Shown: positions 1-10,538 of the stretch, in pieces
Layout of the letters: each line of letters starts with the position of its first letter
Numbering within the stretch: position 1 is the first letter of the stretch
Assembly: GCA_019649035.1 (NCBI GenBank)
Contig: BMAT01000150.1
Span: forward strand, 91,414-112,438
Direction of reading: 5' to 3'
Length of the DNA: 21,025 bases
Source: Elysia marginata
Lineage: Eukaryota; Mollusca; Gastropoda; Plakobranchidae
Notes under the pieces: model-generated
Seen by the model: only the letters and a program-made list of their open reading frames with translations
Database searches by the model: none
Told to the model about the DNA's origin: nothing
Translations under genes and position numbers: made by a program

Positions 1-38
1 AGAGAGAGAGAGAGAGAGGGAGAGAGAGAGAGAAAGAG
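1..38. repeat. (GA)n microsatellite at window edge
   Basis: Nearly pure AG dinucleotide run with a few interruptions (GGG, AAA). It starts at the first base, so the true left boundary lies outside the window. Confidence 0.95.
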
Positions 39-239
39 TGTAGGGTGAAAGAGATAAAACTGTACACTGTCGTCTTTATGACTCAACTGAGCGTTAAAAA
101 GTCAAGAACCATAACTGAATGAAGAAACTGCATGAAAAAAAAACCTAATATTAATTTTATCGTTTTCCGCTAAAAAAAGGTTACTCAGTTTTTCAATAAA
201 GTCAACGTGAACAATATTAATTTTTGCTCCGCCGCATAG

Positions 240-660
240 TCTGTCAACTTGAGAGTCAGTGTGTATTTGAGTTTAAAAAAGAGCGCTCGCCAAGCTGTCA
301 ATAATTCATCTCATTGATGGCGAGTGTCCGGCAAGAGGTGGCCATCAACCATCAGTCATTCCACAATGACTATCGCACATGCCGCTCCTCATATTCAGCA
401 CAGATATCAAGATTTATCGTTGGTTTATTTCTCTCACACTGAAAGCACGCTGGTTATTTCTGCTCGCGATTTTATAGATCAGAGCTTTCTCTTTTAAAAT
501 GATGCATCATCAATGGAATGGTCTAAATCCCAGCAGGGTCACGTGATACTTGGTAAAACACAAATTGCTTCCGGCTTTTATCTTGTCATGTCGCGACATA
601 TTGCGCATCCATTGTTTTTAAGATAAGACGAGATTGGTTCTATTGATCCAGCATGTGAAA
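240..660. promoter_or_regulatory. Candidate cis-regulatory block with clustered palindromes
   Basis: This stretch is less AT-biased than its surroundings and dense in motif-like words. Seen directly: a 7-bp inverted repeat with a 4-nt spacer (354-371), a perfect 12-bp palindrome ATGATGCATCAT (499-510), an E-box palindrome TCACGTGA (539-546) and a perfect 12-bp palindrome ATGTCGCGACAT (588-599). There are also words resembling TALE/Hox sites (TGTCAATAATT at 296, ATTGATGG at 313, GATTTATCG at 411, CGATTTTATAG near 468) and a GATA word near 622. No open frame of note crosses it. That it is an enhancer or promoter is inference from motif density; no neighbouring gene is visible to link it to. Confidence 0.3.
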
Positions 661-1600
661 TTTATATTTACGTCTTAGTCATAAAAATGTACGGACACAC
701 ATACACACATTTGTTTCATTACAACTGTACAATACACGTTTAACACATCTAAAATGTATACTGCCGCGGACAAACGAAATGCAGCGTCTCTAATATGGTT
801 TGCACTGCATATACTACTTTTCGTTTGTCATGGGCAGTTTATAGGTTTACATAACTATATGAAATAATCAGTTAAAGAATAAACTAATTTAATTAAAACT
901 AGGCAAAAAACTTTACTTAAATTATCATTTTGCTTAATACCTATAGGTATATAATATGGTTTTAATTTGTATATGAAAATGTAAAAAGGGTATAATAATT
1001 TAACTAAAACTCCTTTAAAGACGATCTTTTGTTGGCCACGCCAGAAAAAAAATGTACGACGTAAATGAAAGCTTCTAGTGACCTTTTGATGGACAAGATC
1101 GCACCAATAGCAACTATCACGTGATAGGTATAGGTCAGCCTCGTCCGTTTGGTTGTAACATTGTATTTATAGCTGCACGGTGCAGTGCTAAAGAAACACG
1201 TGAAGCGAATAAGAACATGAAAACAAAAAAAAATTTTAAAGAGCCAGTACAATTTTTATCATTACCAAGATACTGAAGAGCCGCAAGTATGGTTTATCAT
1301 CATAGAATTTTTTCCGTGAGTTATTTTAAGCAACAGTACTAGAGCCGATTTGTTAAGAGAATTGATAAAGAAACGATCTGACCATATTAATAATAATTGC
1401 TATAAAAGTGCTGGTTTAGGGGAAGAGTTCTACTCATTAGATGGGTAAATTAAAATTAAACTTAACAGACGTGGACTCAGTTCTGTTTCATTCCATTGTG
1501 TCTGATGCGAACGGTTTAAATAATAAAATTGTCGTCTTTTCTTTAAGATCAATTAAATTTTTTTGTCCTCCGTTTTGGTGAAAAAGACTTAATGATTACA
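661..1600. other. AT-rich DNA, no gene recognised
   Basis: Apart from the E-box region noted separately, this stretch holds only short stop-broken frames. An 82-residue minus-strand frame (1004-1252) has no recognisable domain and an amino-acid mix typical of AT-rich non-coding DNA. Confidence 0.6.
1080..1205. promoter_or_regulatory. E-box pair with TATA-like word, possible regulatory DNA
   Basis: Contains a perfect 12-bp palindrome TATCACGTGATA (1115-1126), a second CACGTG at 1197-1202, a TATTTATA word near 1165 and a short palindrome CTGCACGGTGCAG just after it. Together with the TCACGTGA at 539-546 this makes three CACGTG cores within about 660 bp. No transcript or exon can be assigned, so promoter activity is only a possibility. 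Confidence 0.2.
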
Positions 1601-1990
1601 TATAATTTTTACCCCCATATCTCCCTCTCCACATATTATCTCCCTTACTCCATCTTTTCATCAATCACACACACACACATATCTACAAACACCTCCTATC
1701 TCCCTCTCACACGTACGCACTATTTATTCATTTAAAACTTTAGCCTGGTAGAAAAATATTAAGAGGCATCCAAACAAATCTCAACACGTTTAGTTTTCTG
1801 TCTATCAACTTCTTTGTCAGCTCCGTCCAATCGCCTGCACGCTCGGTTATTTTGTTCTTTTTCTCTCTGTTTGTAACTGTTTCACTGTTCTTGTTTTTCT
1901 TTCAGTTTCTATCTGTCTCAGTTTATATCTTTTTCTCTTGCTCTCTGTTCCCTTTCCACAACTTAATCCCATCAGCCGAAATCAGTCGTT
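1601..1990. repeat. Pyrimidine-rich low-complexity stretch
   Basis: The + strand is strongly biased to C and T, with repeated CTCCCTCT and CTCTCTGT words and a short CA run at 1666-1679. It reads as degenerate (CT)n-type simple sequence rather than a gene. Confidence 0.6.
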
Positions 1991-3867
1991 CGCGTTAACC
2001 TACCAACATATCTAGGCTGCGTGAGATTTTTCTCATTCAGAAACACACAACAAAAAATTTAAAAAACCCATCGAATAAACGTAATGATTCTGCAGTCTAA
2101 ATGCTTTCTTTATCTAACAGATCAATTAGGACACCAGGGTGTTAGAGTGTTACGGTGAGGCAATAAATATGAGCACAACTATAATGTTGCAGCTGTCGCA
2201 CTGCAACATTGGGAAAATCTTAGATAATCATCCGAAACATTTCGACAAAAATACTAAAATATTAAAAACAGACTCATTTGTATGATAATAATCTATTCTT
2301 TTCTTTACTTCGCTAAGTTCACATCTTGTGCGAGAAGTGCAGTCTTTTCAAGATGGTGAGTACAAACGCTTATGCCAGCACGTACACAAGACGAAGAACG
2401 ATTTAACCTCGTTTCCATTAGTTTAATAATGTGGGATTTAAAATTCTCATTTTTTGAAACAATTCTGTCCCGGAACAAAGGACTTTGGACAGTATAACAA
2501 ACACAAGGTTCTAAATCTCCTTAGGAAAAAAACCTGACTGTAGATTGTTAAAGTATAGGAGAAATCAGTTGTGCTTGAACTTTTTCTAAGTCACTACGGT
2601 TCTTAAGCGATTAAAATCCCCTCAAAGCTGTAGGCTCTTGCCTCCTCGTCGTCTCTCAAGGCTAAATCTTACCATAATCTATTTGTCTCTTGAGACTATG
2701 GTTTTGGTCTCCCACAATTCATAGCCGCAGGTTTTCAAATTTTCATCACCTTAAAAGCAATCTTTGCACCTATTAAACCTGTTAAAAAGAACCGAAAAGA
2801 AAAGTCGTCTAAATCTAAGGCTACACATTTTAATGTATATAAGAAACGTTTTAGTGGATTTTCACATAAGCAACACTTTAATAAACTCGAGATAAAAAAA
2901 ATTTATTTAAAATACCGACCAACCAAGACTAGAGGTGACCTGAGACGGTAAAAACTCGCTCAATTAGAAAATGAAAAGTTTTCATTGCCGTCTGCACTTT
3001 TTCAAGAGGTGGCTTACACGTGTGCCAAGTAAAGTTCATGCGAGCTGTATAAAACATAACGTTAAAAACTTGGAACATACACAATGCCATCAAGTTCTCT
3101 GCGGTGAGCTTTCAACATGATTATTAGCATCATTCACTAATCTGTTCCAGTTAAAGTGAGAAAGAAGCAAGTACAAGTGGTGCATTTCCCTTCCGAACTC
3201 GGGTGTAGGTAACCTGATTACACTTTCAAACGGGAACAAAACGTGAGAACGTACAAAAATCAAGTCGGCAAATGACGTGCATCTTCGAAACGTTCTAATA
3301 GAATGTAATAATATTGACCACATTTTTATATCGCGTTACTTACAAAGGGCTCAAACTACCAATTTACTAAAACCCGTTGAGAAGAATAAACGGCAAAAAG
3401 TGTTTTTTTTTTATTTTCAGTGTTAGCATTATTTCATGTTTGGACAGTTTTGGCATGAGTTGAAAACCACGAACAAAATTACGATTTAATTCTTTGTTAG
3501 GATGTAACTTGGTGTACGGAAGCAAAGGACAATAAATGATCAACAAACCAAAGGACATAAATTTAGTCACTAGCATTTGTTTCAATATAATTTCTAAGGA
3601 CTTCATAAATTATCACATGCCTGTTTCTCTTAGACGGTTAGAAGGAGACACCTATTTTAGATCAGCTCAAACTTTAAGCTCCTTCCAAACATAAAAAGGG
3701 GGAAGTTAATTATTCTTCTAAGTAAACACTCTGAGAGACTAGCTCGACATGAAGGATGTGAATAATAGATTTGTGTGATGTTTAGATAATCATAATAGAT
3801 GTTGGAGTTGGCGGACCTGCGGCTCAGCTTGGACAAGGATTCTGTGTTCAGGTTGTATAATTCTCCC
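1991..3867. other. AT-rich non-coding stretch
   Basis: No recognisable gene, RNA or transposon. The minus-strand frames at 3090-3323 (77 residues) and 3367-3606 (79 residues) match nothing I know. The only ordered structure is a perfect 10-bp hairpin at 2183-2210, listed separately. Confidence 0.6.
2183..2210. other. Perfect 10-bp inverted repeat with 8-nt loop
   Basis: AATGTTGCAG (2183-2192) and its exact reverse complement CTGCAACATT (2201-2210) flank an 8-nt spacer. Pairing does not continue outward, so the stem is too short for a typical animal microRNA precursor. The role is unknown and chance is possible. Confidence 0.7.
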
Positions 3868-3955
3868 AGAGAGAGAGAAAGAAAGGAAAGGAGAGAGAGA
3901 GAGGGGGAGAGATACAGAGAGAGAGAGTGAGAGAGAGGGAGGGAGAGAGAGAGAG
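3868..3955. repeat. (GA)n microsatellite, imperfect
   Basis: Purine-only tract of AG dinucleotides with AAAG, GGAAAG and GGGGG interruptions. The minus-strand open frames over it (3657-4103 and 3790-3987) owe their Ser/Leu-rich middle to this repeat and are not evidence of a protein. Confidence 0.95.
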
Positions 3956-4690
3956 TTGCAGAAAAACAAACATACATAGTAAGACAAAGAAACTGGTCAA
4001 AACATAACCCGATAGTCAAACAATTTGTTTCTAACATGTGACTGTTTATTTTAAGGTATGGACGATAGAAAAAAAAAACGTATTCAACGCTGCGGGAATA
4101 CAAGTTCAGTCATTGGAAAGGTAAACCGATGGAGCAAAATGCATGTTGACTGCCAATCAACAACACTACTTTGAAAAGCATGGCGATCGATGGATTTTTA
4201 CTGCAGACCTACTACCACTATTGAATTTTCTAAATTGAAAATATAAAATTATGAAAATTGTAATTAGAGCAGAAAATTGATAGTAATTTTATAAAAATGG
4301 CACGTTCCACAAAGGGCGTTTTATCGCTTAGGGTGTTAGAGTAGATAAAAATTTTCAAGTTTCCCAGTTACGTTTCTTTCCATTAATAAAACGCAATCGC
4401 TGAAGAGCCTAAAAGGAACAGAACAGTCCAACAATTCAAAAATAAACTGCGAGGTATTACCAAAATTTTAAGAAACAAACATTGATTGATTTTTTTCCAA
4501 CATGGTTTGTAATTACAAAAAGGTTGGAAGTAGTCACTGATAGTCTGATAACCTAATAAGATCACTTTCCTTTTCATTTTACAAGGGAATGACATTGGGA
4601 TGTGAAGAGAACCATGCTTAACCGGGACCATGTGCTGTATCCGACAACATCTGTCATTAACTTTATTCACATAAATATATTTTAACAGAA
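3956..4690. other. AT-rich non-coding stretch
   Basis: No gene recognised. The minus-strand frame 4383-4709 (108 residues) has no visible domain, signal peptide or family motif and lies in AT-rich sequence. Confidence 0.55.
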
Positions 4691-4742
4691 TAAATACATA
4701 TACACACATACATTTATATAATCATATATGTACATATATATC
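4691..4742. repeat. TA/CA-rich simple sequence
   Basis: Runs of ATACACACATAC and TATATATA type words. On the minus strand it directly follows a less AT-rich segment (about 4743-4905), an arrangement that can mark the tail of a short interspersed element, but no promoter box supports that here. Confidence 0.75.
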
Positions 4743-6958
4743 GGGCTCAAACCGTTGCGACCAATGACCTTGTTTCCAGTGTTCACAGTAGGCAGCTTGT
4801 AGTGCGATTCCAACACACATGCTAAAAATACTACCCCTCCTTCACATACAACAAAAATAGAAACAGGCGTAAATGGAGGAAATTGTCGCCCATTTTGTGT
4901 TTTTCTCTTCAATGATAGAAGACTTTACAGGACTTGCTTATTAAATCGAACAACTCTTTACACTCCTACCAATACAAGGTACGGTGTTATTGAACGAGCT
5001 AGTGCTGTCACACTTGGTATTTCACGGAAGCACTTTGAGGCGGTTCCCTGGGTGCAGCACCAAACAAAAGCCAATCTTGATCGAACAAAAAGGAGTTGGC
5101 TGTTCCGGTTGAGTTCTAGTTTCAGTTACCCAATACATCCAACAGTTGTAATAGCTATAATATGTTATTTTTACGTTACCGAAATGCCATGTGTATCATT
5201 TTACAAATGCTTCCAATAGAAAATATTACTTCCTTTGATTCAAATAAAGGAATGCACTCTTGGCATCAAGTTAGAGTAGACCGGAGAATGCCTTAGCTCT
5301 ACAAAATGATCGCACTAGTGAGCAGGTGTACCTTTGTTGTTGTTGTTTTTTTTTGCACACCATCCATATAGATCTAAATTTGTTATGCAGAGTGCGTGGA
5401 CGTAGCACATTTGGAACTTTAAGTACACACTGAAGTTTTGTCCAAGACTGTGTTTGTGCTGGCGACATCGGTATGTCAAGTTAGACCACCGATAACGCTT
5501 AATTCTGAAGCCGCCAGTCACCAAGTCAAAGGTCTCATTATTGACCACAACAAAAACTCAACAAGAATAATGGTGCTGATTCAGTCGGACGGAATAAGAT
5601 TTAACCTTCATTTATTTTCTAATTTAGATTAAATTAGAAAAAAAATTGCTAACAATAACAGAGTTGTGATTTTAAAGAAATATTACCAAATGAGAACTGT
5701 CATCGAAACAATACATAAAGTAACAATAAAGAAACGCAAAACAAGCTTTTTGTCAGAGTCACGAGAAGAGTTTGATACTCGAAGGCACACACTATCTATC
5801 TACCTGGTGTAAACACGTTGTCGCCAGAATCTGACGAAACTCTTCGCATGTCGCAGACATTTACTACGCTGGTAATCTCTCTTACACGTGAAGGGCTTGT
5901 GAGAATGCCATTCATTGTTTTTGCTTCGCGCCAACAATAGTTCTATCCATAAATGTTCAGGACAATCAGAACTTTTTGAATATCAACAACTATTGGCAAA
6001 ATGAGTGACGCCTTTAATTTGTCTGGGATACATTTTCTTCAACACACAGAGTTCGATGCTGAGTAATTGTATATACGTCGACCACCAAGAGAAAAAAAGC
6101 AAGAACATTTTCACTATCAGAGGCACGGACTGGTTAAAGTTATAAACACCAGACTTACTAGAAGACTCCCTCGAGTGTACATAGAGCCTGCAGAATGTGT
6201 GATCAACTAGCTACTCCTGGGATCTATGTTTAGCACATATCTTGTCTAAAGGCTCGACTCAAACGTCAACATAGAAATAACAACTTTCATTCATACGAAA
6301 AAAACTTTAGTTTGATCCTACATGTATATTTTAAAACAGAGCGGAATTGATATCCTACCTTTTTAGTAGGATAGGCACTTAATACATTCTTCACACGCCA
6401 ACTAAATAGTCCATAATAAAAAATTCCCATTTCCTAAGCCATTAGAATGCACAAGGAGCAATTCTCTAACGCATACACTGTATTTCAGATCATTGCAGTT
6501 ATTCCATCATTTAAACACGACGTTTTTAGCCAAGGACCGAGTACCATTAGAGGAGATAGGTGGCAGAAAGTTCTTCCCAAAAAATGCAATCTAGAGACTG
6601 ACTCTAAATACCCATTGATTCAGTCATACTCACTCCGGTTAAAACCAAGAACTTCCTACTTTCGGTGAAACTGTCTTAATTAAACGCTAGGTGTAGATCG
6701 GTTCAAGTCGTAGCCTCCGATTTAAAAACACCGTAGGTCAAGTATAAGGCCGCCGGCGTGGTCATGTTATTTACTTATTGTATCAATAAGCAAACACACG
6801 CTTTAACGTGATAGAATTTCAACACCGATTTGTCGACAGCGGCCAGAGTTTGTGTATATATATATGTAAGTATGTTTTGTTCTAAGCTTAGTTTCAGGTG
6901 AAGAGAATTAAGAGCATAGGCTTTCGAATAATGCTAGCTCCTCTCGTATCGAATGTCT
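4743..6958. other. Non-coding stretch without recognised features
   Basis: Short frames on both strands (4682-4912 -, 5271-5468 -, 5315-5548 -, 5438-5632 +, 6447-6668 +) carry no motif I recognise and overlap one another without coding signals. A short TA run lies near 6855-6868. Isolated exons of a host gene cannot be excluded from sequence alone. Confidence 0.55.
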
Positions 6959-7079
6959 CTGAATATTTCACGTTCAACACTCACTGAAAAATGAAACAAT
7001 ACTTGAAAAAAATATAACTGAATATTTCACGTTCAACACTCACTGAAAAATGAAACAATACTTGAAAAAAATATAACTG
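6959..7079. repeat. Exact 59-bp tandem duplication
   Basis: Bases 6959-7020 recur without any difference at 7018-7079, giving a period of 59 bp and two head-to-tail copies that share a 3-bp overlap. Each copy runs from CTGAATATTTCACG to AAAAAATATA. Complete identity implies a very young duplication or an assembly error. The surrounding DNA is not repeated. Confidence 0.97.
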
Positions 7080-7294
7080 CAAGATGACAGTTTCATCTAT
7101 ACTTCATGAAGATACAAACAAACGTGAAATTGCTCCAGGAATATGCCAATTATAAAAATTTCATTTTGAAAAAAAAAACAAAAAAAAAAAACGACCACAG
7201 TAACAGAAAACGAAAAAGATATATAAGGGTAGCTTGAGACTGGACAGAGATTAGGCAAAAATAATTCTAATGACTAAAATTGTAGTTATGTAAA

Positions 7295-7440
7295 GGGAAT
7301 CCTAAGGTAAAATTGGGTGGTTCACTTTCGTTTCAATAAAAAAGGAAATTTTTTAGTAAAATTTCAGAGACGTACTTTTTTTTCAATGAAAACTGGGAAT
7401 CCTGAGGTAAAACATCGGTGACGTATTTTTGTTTCTGTTT
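7295..7440. repeat. Degenerate tandem repeat, about 3 units of 46-53 bp
   Basis: GGGAATCCTAAGGTAAAA at 7295 returns as GGGAATCCTGAGGTAAAA at 7395, exactly 100 bp later. A partial middle copy with AGTAAAATTTCAGAGACGTA lies between (about 7348-7394). All three units end in a T-rich block, and the last two share GACGTA before it. Divergence is high, so the duplication is old. Confidence 0.55.
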
Positions 7441-7504
7441 GGATAGAACAGGATCACCAGGCCAACTCGCTCTAGAGCAACATACTTCGCTCCACACTTG
7501 GAGA

Positions 7505-7520
7505 AATCTAGATCTAGATT
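7505..7520. other. 16-bp perfect palindrome AATCTAGATCTAGATT
   Basis: Self-complementary across all 16 bases and built from overlapping TCTAGA/AGATCT words. Similar words cluster again at 17280-17690. Confidence 0.9.
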
Positions 7521-8407
7521 AATTTATGCTGTGACGCGTTTTTAGATTTTTTTGTAGCAGCTGACAGTGTTGATAAACTGTGCAATGTATTTTACATTAG
7601 ATGGTTAAATAATACCTTTATCATGTAAACCAACATACCAGTAGAGAGTACGTATGCATATTTTATGAAACAAAATTTGGCATTGTTAGCTAATTTTATA
7701 AACACGAAAGTTAAAAACTTTGTTCATACCATGCGAATAAATTTATTTTTGTGCTTTATCAAATACAGTATGCTGGTAAAAGAACCTTATTTTGCATGCA
7801 CAAAGGCTAGAAGTCCTCGTTATTGCAAAAGTTAGCATTACAAAACAATTTGTAACTATATTCAATACCCTTGTTATTAGAATGAATCAAACAAAGGTTT
7901 TTTAAAAAGAAAAGGCGGCGTTTGACAAATAATGTAACTCAATAGCTTATCTATTTACCTCATAAGAATATTGCTCATCAGTATTCAAAGTTTCAAATTT
8001 GGCAGAGTAAGCCTGTTTACTAGATCTATGTAGGGCGGCCGAGCCTGTTCGCAAAGTAGGCCATACATGCACAGAGCCAAAAATAATTTTTTAGCGCTTC
8101 TTCAATATTTACATCTAGTTCTCGTCGAGGGACACCTGGTACAGAAATTCTAGTCTGTTTAAATTAAGTTATTACGTAGAGCGGTCGAGGGCGGATTTTT
8201 TACCCCCAAAAAATGGGGCACTTCTGAAACATATCCATGGCGATAAATAATCCATAGAGTTCAATGAAAAAGAAGTTAAAGGCAAAATTAATAAATCCAG
8301 TAGACATCATATGCCGTGATAGAAGTGGAACTGGTGTACCGCAGATAGTTGGGTGGATGGTGCAATGAATGCTATCATAAATAAATTGATAGTCAGACAG
8401 ATAATAA
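7521..8407. other. AT-rich non-coding stretch
   Basis: No gene or transposon recognised. Two short GC-richer patches (around 8033-8070 and 8178-8200) contain GGCGGCCGAG and GGTCGAGGGCGG words but no open frame or promoter box. Confidence 0.6.
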
Positions 8408-8437
8408 ATAGATAGATGAGATAGATAGATAGGTAGG

Positions 8438-8477
<40 letters not shown>

Positions 8478-8500
8478 GAGGCAGATCGATAGATAGATAA
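8408..8500. repeat. (GATA)n microsatellite
   Basis: Mostly perfect GATA/ATAG tetranucleotides with GATG, GGTA and GAGAGGCAGATC interruptions. The Tyr-Leu-Ser-Ile repeats in the minus-strand frame 8200-8607 are a translation of this array, so that frame is not called as a gene. Confidence 0.97.
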
Positions 8501-9663
8501 TTACAAAGATATGAAGATAGACAGAAGGCGTTTTTGTTCACAACAGCACAGTTTGTCATTCGGCAATAGGTTTTGCGCTTAGTTGCTGCAATGGTGAAGC
8601 CTACCACGCACCAAATTTCAAGGGAGAGAGAAATCCTTACATCGCTTTTCTATAACTAAAGGTCATGAACACTACCAGCTATGTGCATAATATGTAAAAA
8701 AAAAAAAACACTTAATTACACATGACGTGGGGCAAACTTGATTGTCAGCGTGATGGCCGAGATTTGCCACGCTGTATCATCAAGAAACTGAGGTCGAGTG
8801 CGGATGGTAATAAAAAGATAGCGAGGCTCTGATAAATACATTTTCTCAAATTTCATATTGTTTTTTTCCAATGCTGTCAATAAAAAAAAAAGGATTTCAA
8901 ATTCAACTTAATAAAAAATTCAGAATCAGATAATCATATCCCAAACTAAAATGCAGTTTTAAAAAGAATGAGATCTTTCTTAAACCAAAAATAGACATGG
9001 CTATACAAAGCTATGTAAAAAGCAGCGAGAGGGGGGGGGGGCGGAGGAGACGGGTTAAGGAGAAAGAGAAATAAACACGTAGAGAGAGCGAACCATTTAT
9101 GAAAAAAAAATCTATAAACATTGAGATCGGAGGAGCAAACATCGAGGTGGTTTTAAATTTATCCGATAAATGAAAGAATTCAACCCTAAGTTAAGCAACC
9201 CACCAGACACGGCGACAGTTTCTATGAAAGAACTTTACGTTTTGTAAACATTTGCTCTGGACCTCTCTATCGGTGATGTGATTCCATGTAGCTGTTTAAT
9301 TTGATTTCGACGTGATGGCTAAATATATTTTCAGAAAAAAAACAAAAAGGCAGATTAAAGCATTAAATTTTTAAAACCAAGGAACAGTTCCAAGACTACG
9401 AGAAAGTCTTTTGCGAGCCATGGCCACAAATCAGGGACTGAAGCTGTAAATGTGTGGAAGTCTTCACGTCAATACAACAGTTCTATGACAATGTGAGACT
9501 CTAGCCTGACGGAGGCAATGGTTGTTGGTCACTGACATGACACTCTAGGTTTAGCTCATTAGTTACTTGGCTCATTATGAGAGGAAAGTAATCTAATAAT
9601 TTTGCCGACCAAAATACGTAGGTCTATAATAACTCCTCTTGTTTTTAGATACGAGTATTAAAA
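8501..9663. other. Non-coding stretch with purine-rich patch
   Basis: No gene recognised. It contains a hairpin at 8737-8784 and a purine-rich segment near 9024-9090 with an uninterrupted run of 11 G (9031-9041). Confidence 0.6.
8737..8784. other. Imperfect hairpin of about 13-15 bp
   Basis: Outer arms CTTGAT (8737-8742) and ATCAAG (8779-8784) pair. After a small internal loop, CAGCGTG (8746-8752) pairs with CACGCTG (8768-8774). The whole fold is 48 nt. It could be transcribed structure or chance. Confidence 0.5.
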
Positions 9664-9665
9664 TA

Positions 9666-9697
9666 CGAGGGTGAGTCAAAAAGTAATGCCTTTTTGT
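9666..9697 (+). repeat. Mariner left terminal inverted repeat
   Basis: Starts CGAGGGTGAGTC and continues through AAAAAGTAATGCCTTTTT. It is the inverted counterpart of the right end with one substitution in about 30 bp. Confidence 0.93.
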
Positions 9698-9751
9698 GTG
9701 CTGTGGGAGAACGTTTGGTTGAAAATACATCAAAATGCATCAAAATGAAGC

Positions 9752-10424
9752 TTATCTTATGGGGATTAAAGTGACATTCCATCGCTTTCCAAGGGCACGT
9801 ATTCCAGCCTCGTAAAAATGTATTGGTTGCTTTTTCAGCCACGTCTTGACTGCATTTTTTTTTCACTTCTTCATCATTCTCAAAGTATTTGCCTCTCAAA
9901 CCTTGTTTCATGGGACCGAAAAGGTGATAGTCAGAGGGAGCCAAATCAGGCAAGTACGATGGATGTGGTAGAGTAGTCCACCCAATGAGGCAATTTTCTC
10001 CCTTGTTCTGATGCTTGTGTGGAGTCCAGCATTGTCGTGCAATAAGACAACATTAATACCCATGTCAGGTCTCACTCGGAGTATTCTAGTCTTTTCAGAG
10101 TGTCAATATAAGAGCCAGAGTTGACTGTTTCTCCTCTTAACTAGAAGTCAACAAAAATGACCCAATGGGTGTCCCAAAGTTGGCATGATTTTTTCCAGCG
10201 GACTTTACTGACTTGAACTTTTTCGGCTTACAGTTTCCTGCACTTCGTCAGTGCCGCTAGCATCATAAATGCGCTTCACCAACCTGCAAACATTGCTGTA
10301 ATCTAAAGTGCCGTCCTTAAAAACATTTTCAATCGTTTGTGTATGTTTACGGGTGTTTCTCCTTCACAAACCAGGAATTCAATAACTGCTCTTTATTTAA
10401 ACGAATGTCCATGGGGGCATCCAT
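9752..10424 (-). pseudogene. Mariner transposase remnant (DD34D family)
   Basis: Read on the minus strand, the start is MDAPMDIRLNKEQ, followed in a shifted frame by a helix-turn-helix segment (RAVIEFLVCEGETPVNIHKR, then a DGTLDYSNVCRLVKRIYD block). The catalytic part follows: a PKKFKSVKSAGK block, RGETVNSGSYIDTLKRL, VVLLHDNAGLH with the second catalytic Asp (codon 10034-10036), and LPDLAPSDYHLFGP with the third (codon 9930-9932). The two Asp are 34 residues apart once a 1-nt deletion is allowed for, the mariner spacing. The tail VKTWLKKQPIHFYEAGIRAL ends at a stop at 9752-9754. Only about 224 codons remain of the usual 345 or so. The second helix-turn-helix and the TGDE block with the first Asp are missing, between the first helix-turn-helix and PKKFK. 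I also see at least five frameshifts and an in-frame TAG just before RGETVN. It is a non-functional relic. Confidence 0.9.
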
Positions 10425-10466
10425 TTTGAACTATGCTCAGAAAAACATGGATCCGAATAAAATGAA
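10387..10466 (+). repeat. Left edge of assembly gap, 80-bp copy A
   Basis: This 80 bp, which includes the transposase start region, recurs at 10539-10618 with three substitutions. It abuts the N run directly. Confidence 0.95.
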
Positions 10467-10538
10467 NNNNNNNNNNNNNNNNNNNNNNNNNNNNNNNNNN
10501 NNNNNNNNNNNNNNNNNNNNNNNNNNNNNNNNNNNNNN
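10467..10538. other. Assembly gap of 72 N
   Basis: Unresolved bases inside the mariner element. The open frame 10339-10617 on the + strand runs through the Ns and is an artefact, antisense to the transposase. Confidence 1.

Noticed and set aside
3657-4103. 148-residue minus-strand open frame rich in Ser and Leu
   Set aside because: The middle is a translation of the GA microsatellite at 3868-3955 and the flanks show no domain.
6351-6373. 8-bp inverted repeat TATCCTAC/GTAGGATA
   Set aside because: Perfect 8-bp arms with short loops are expected a few times per window by chance.
6691-6715. B-box-like GGTTCAAGTCG, possible tRNA or SINE head
   Set aside because: No A-box at the right distance upstream and no cloverleaf pairing.
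8200-8607. 135-residue minus-strand open frame with YLSI repeats
   Set aside because: It is a translation of the GATA microsatellite and has no other support.
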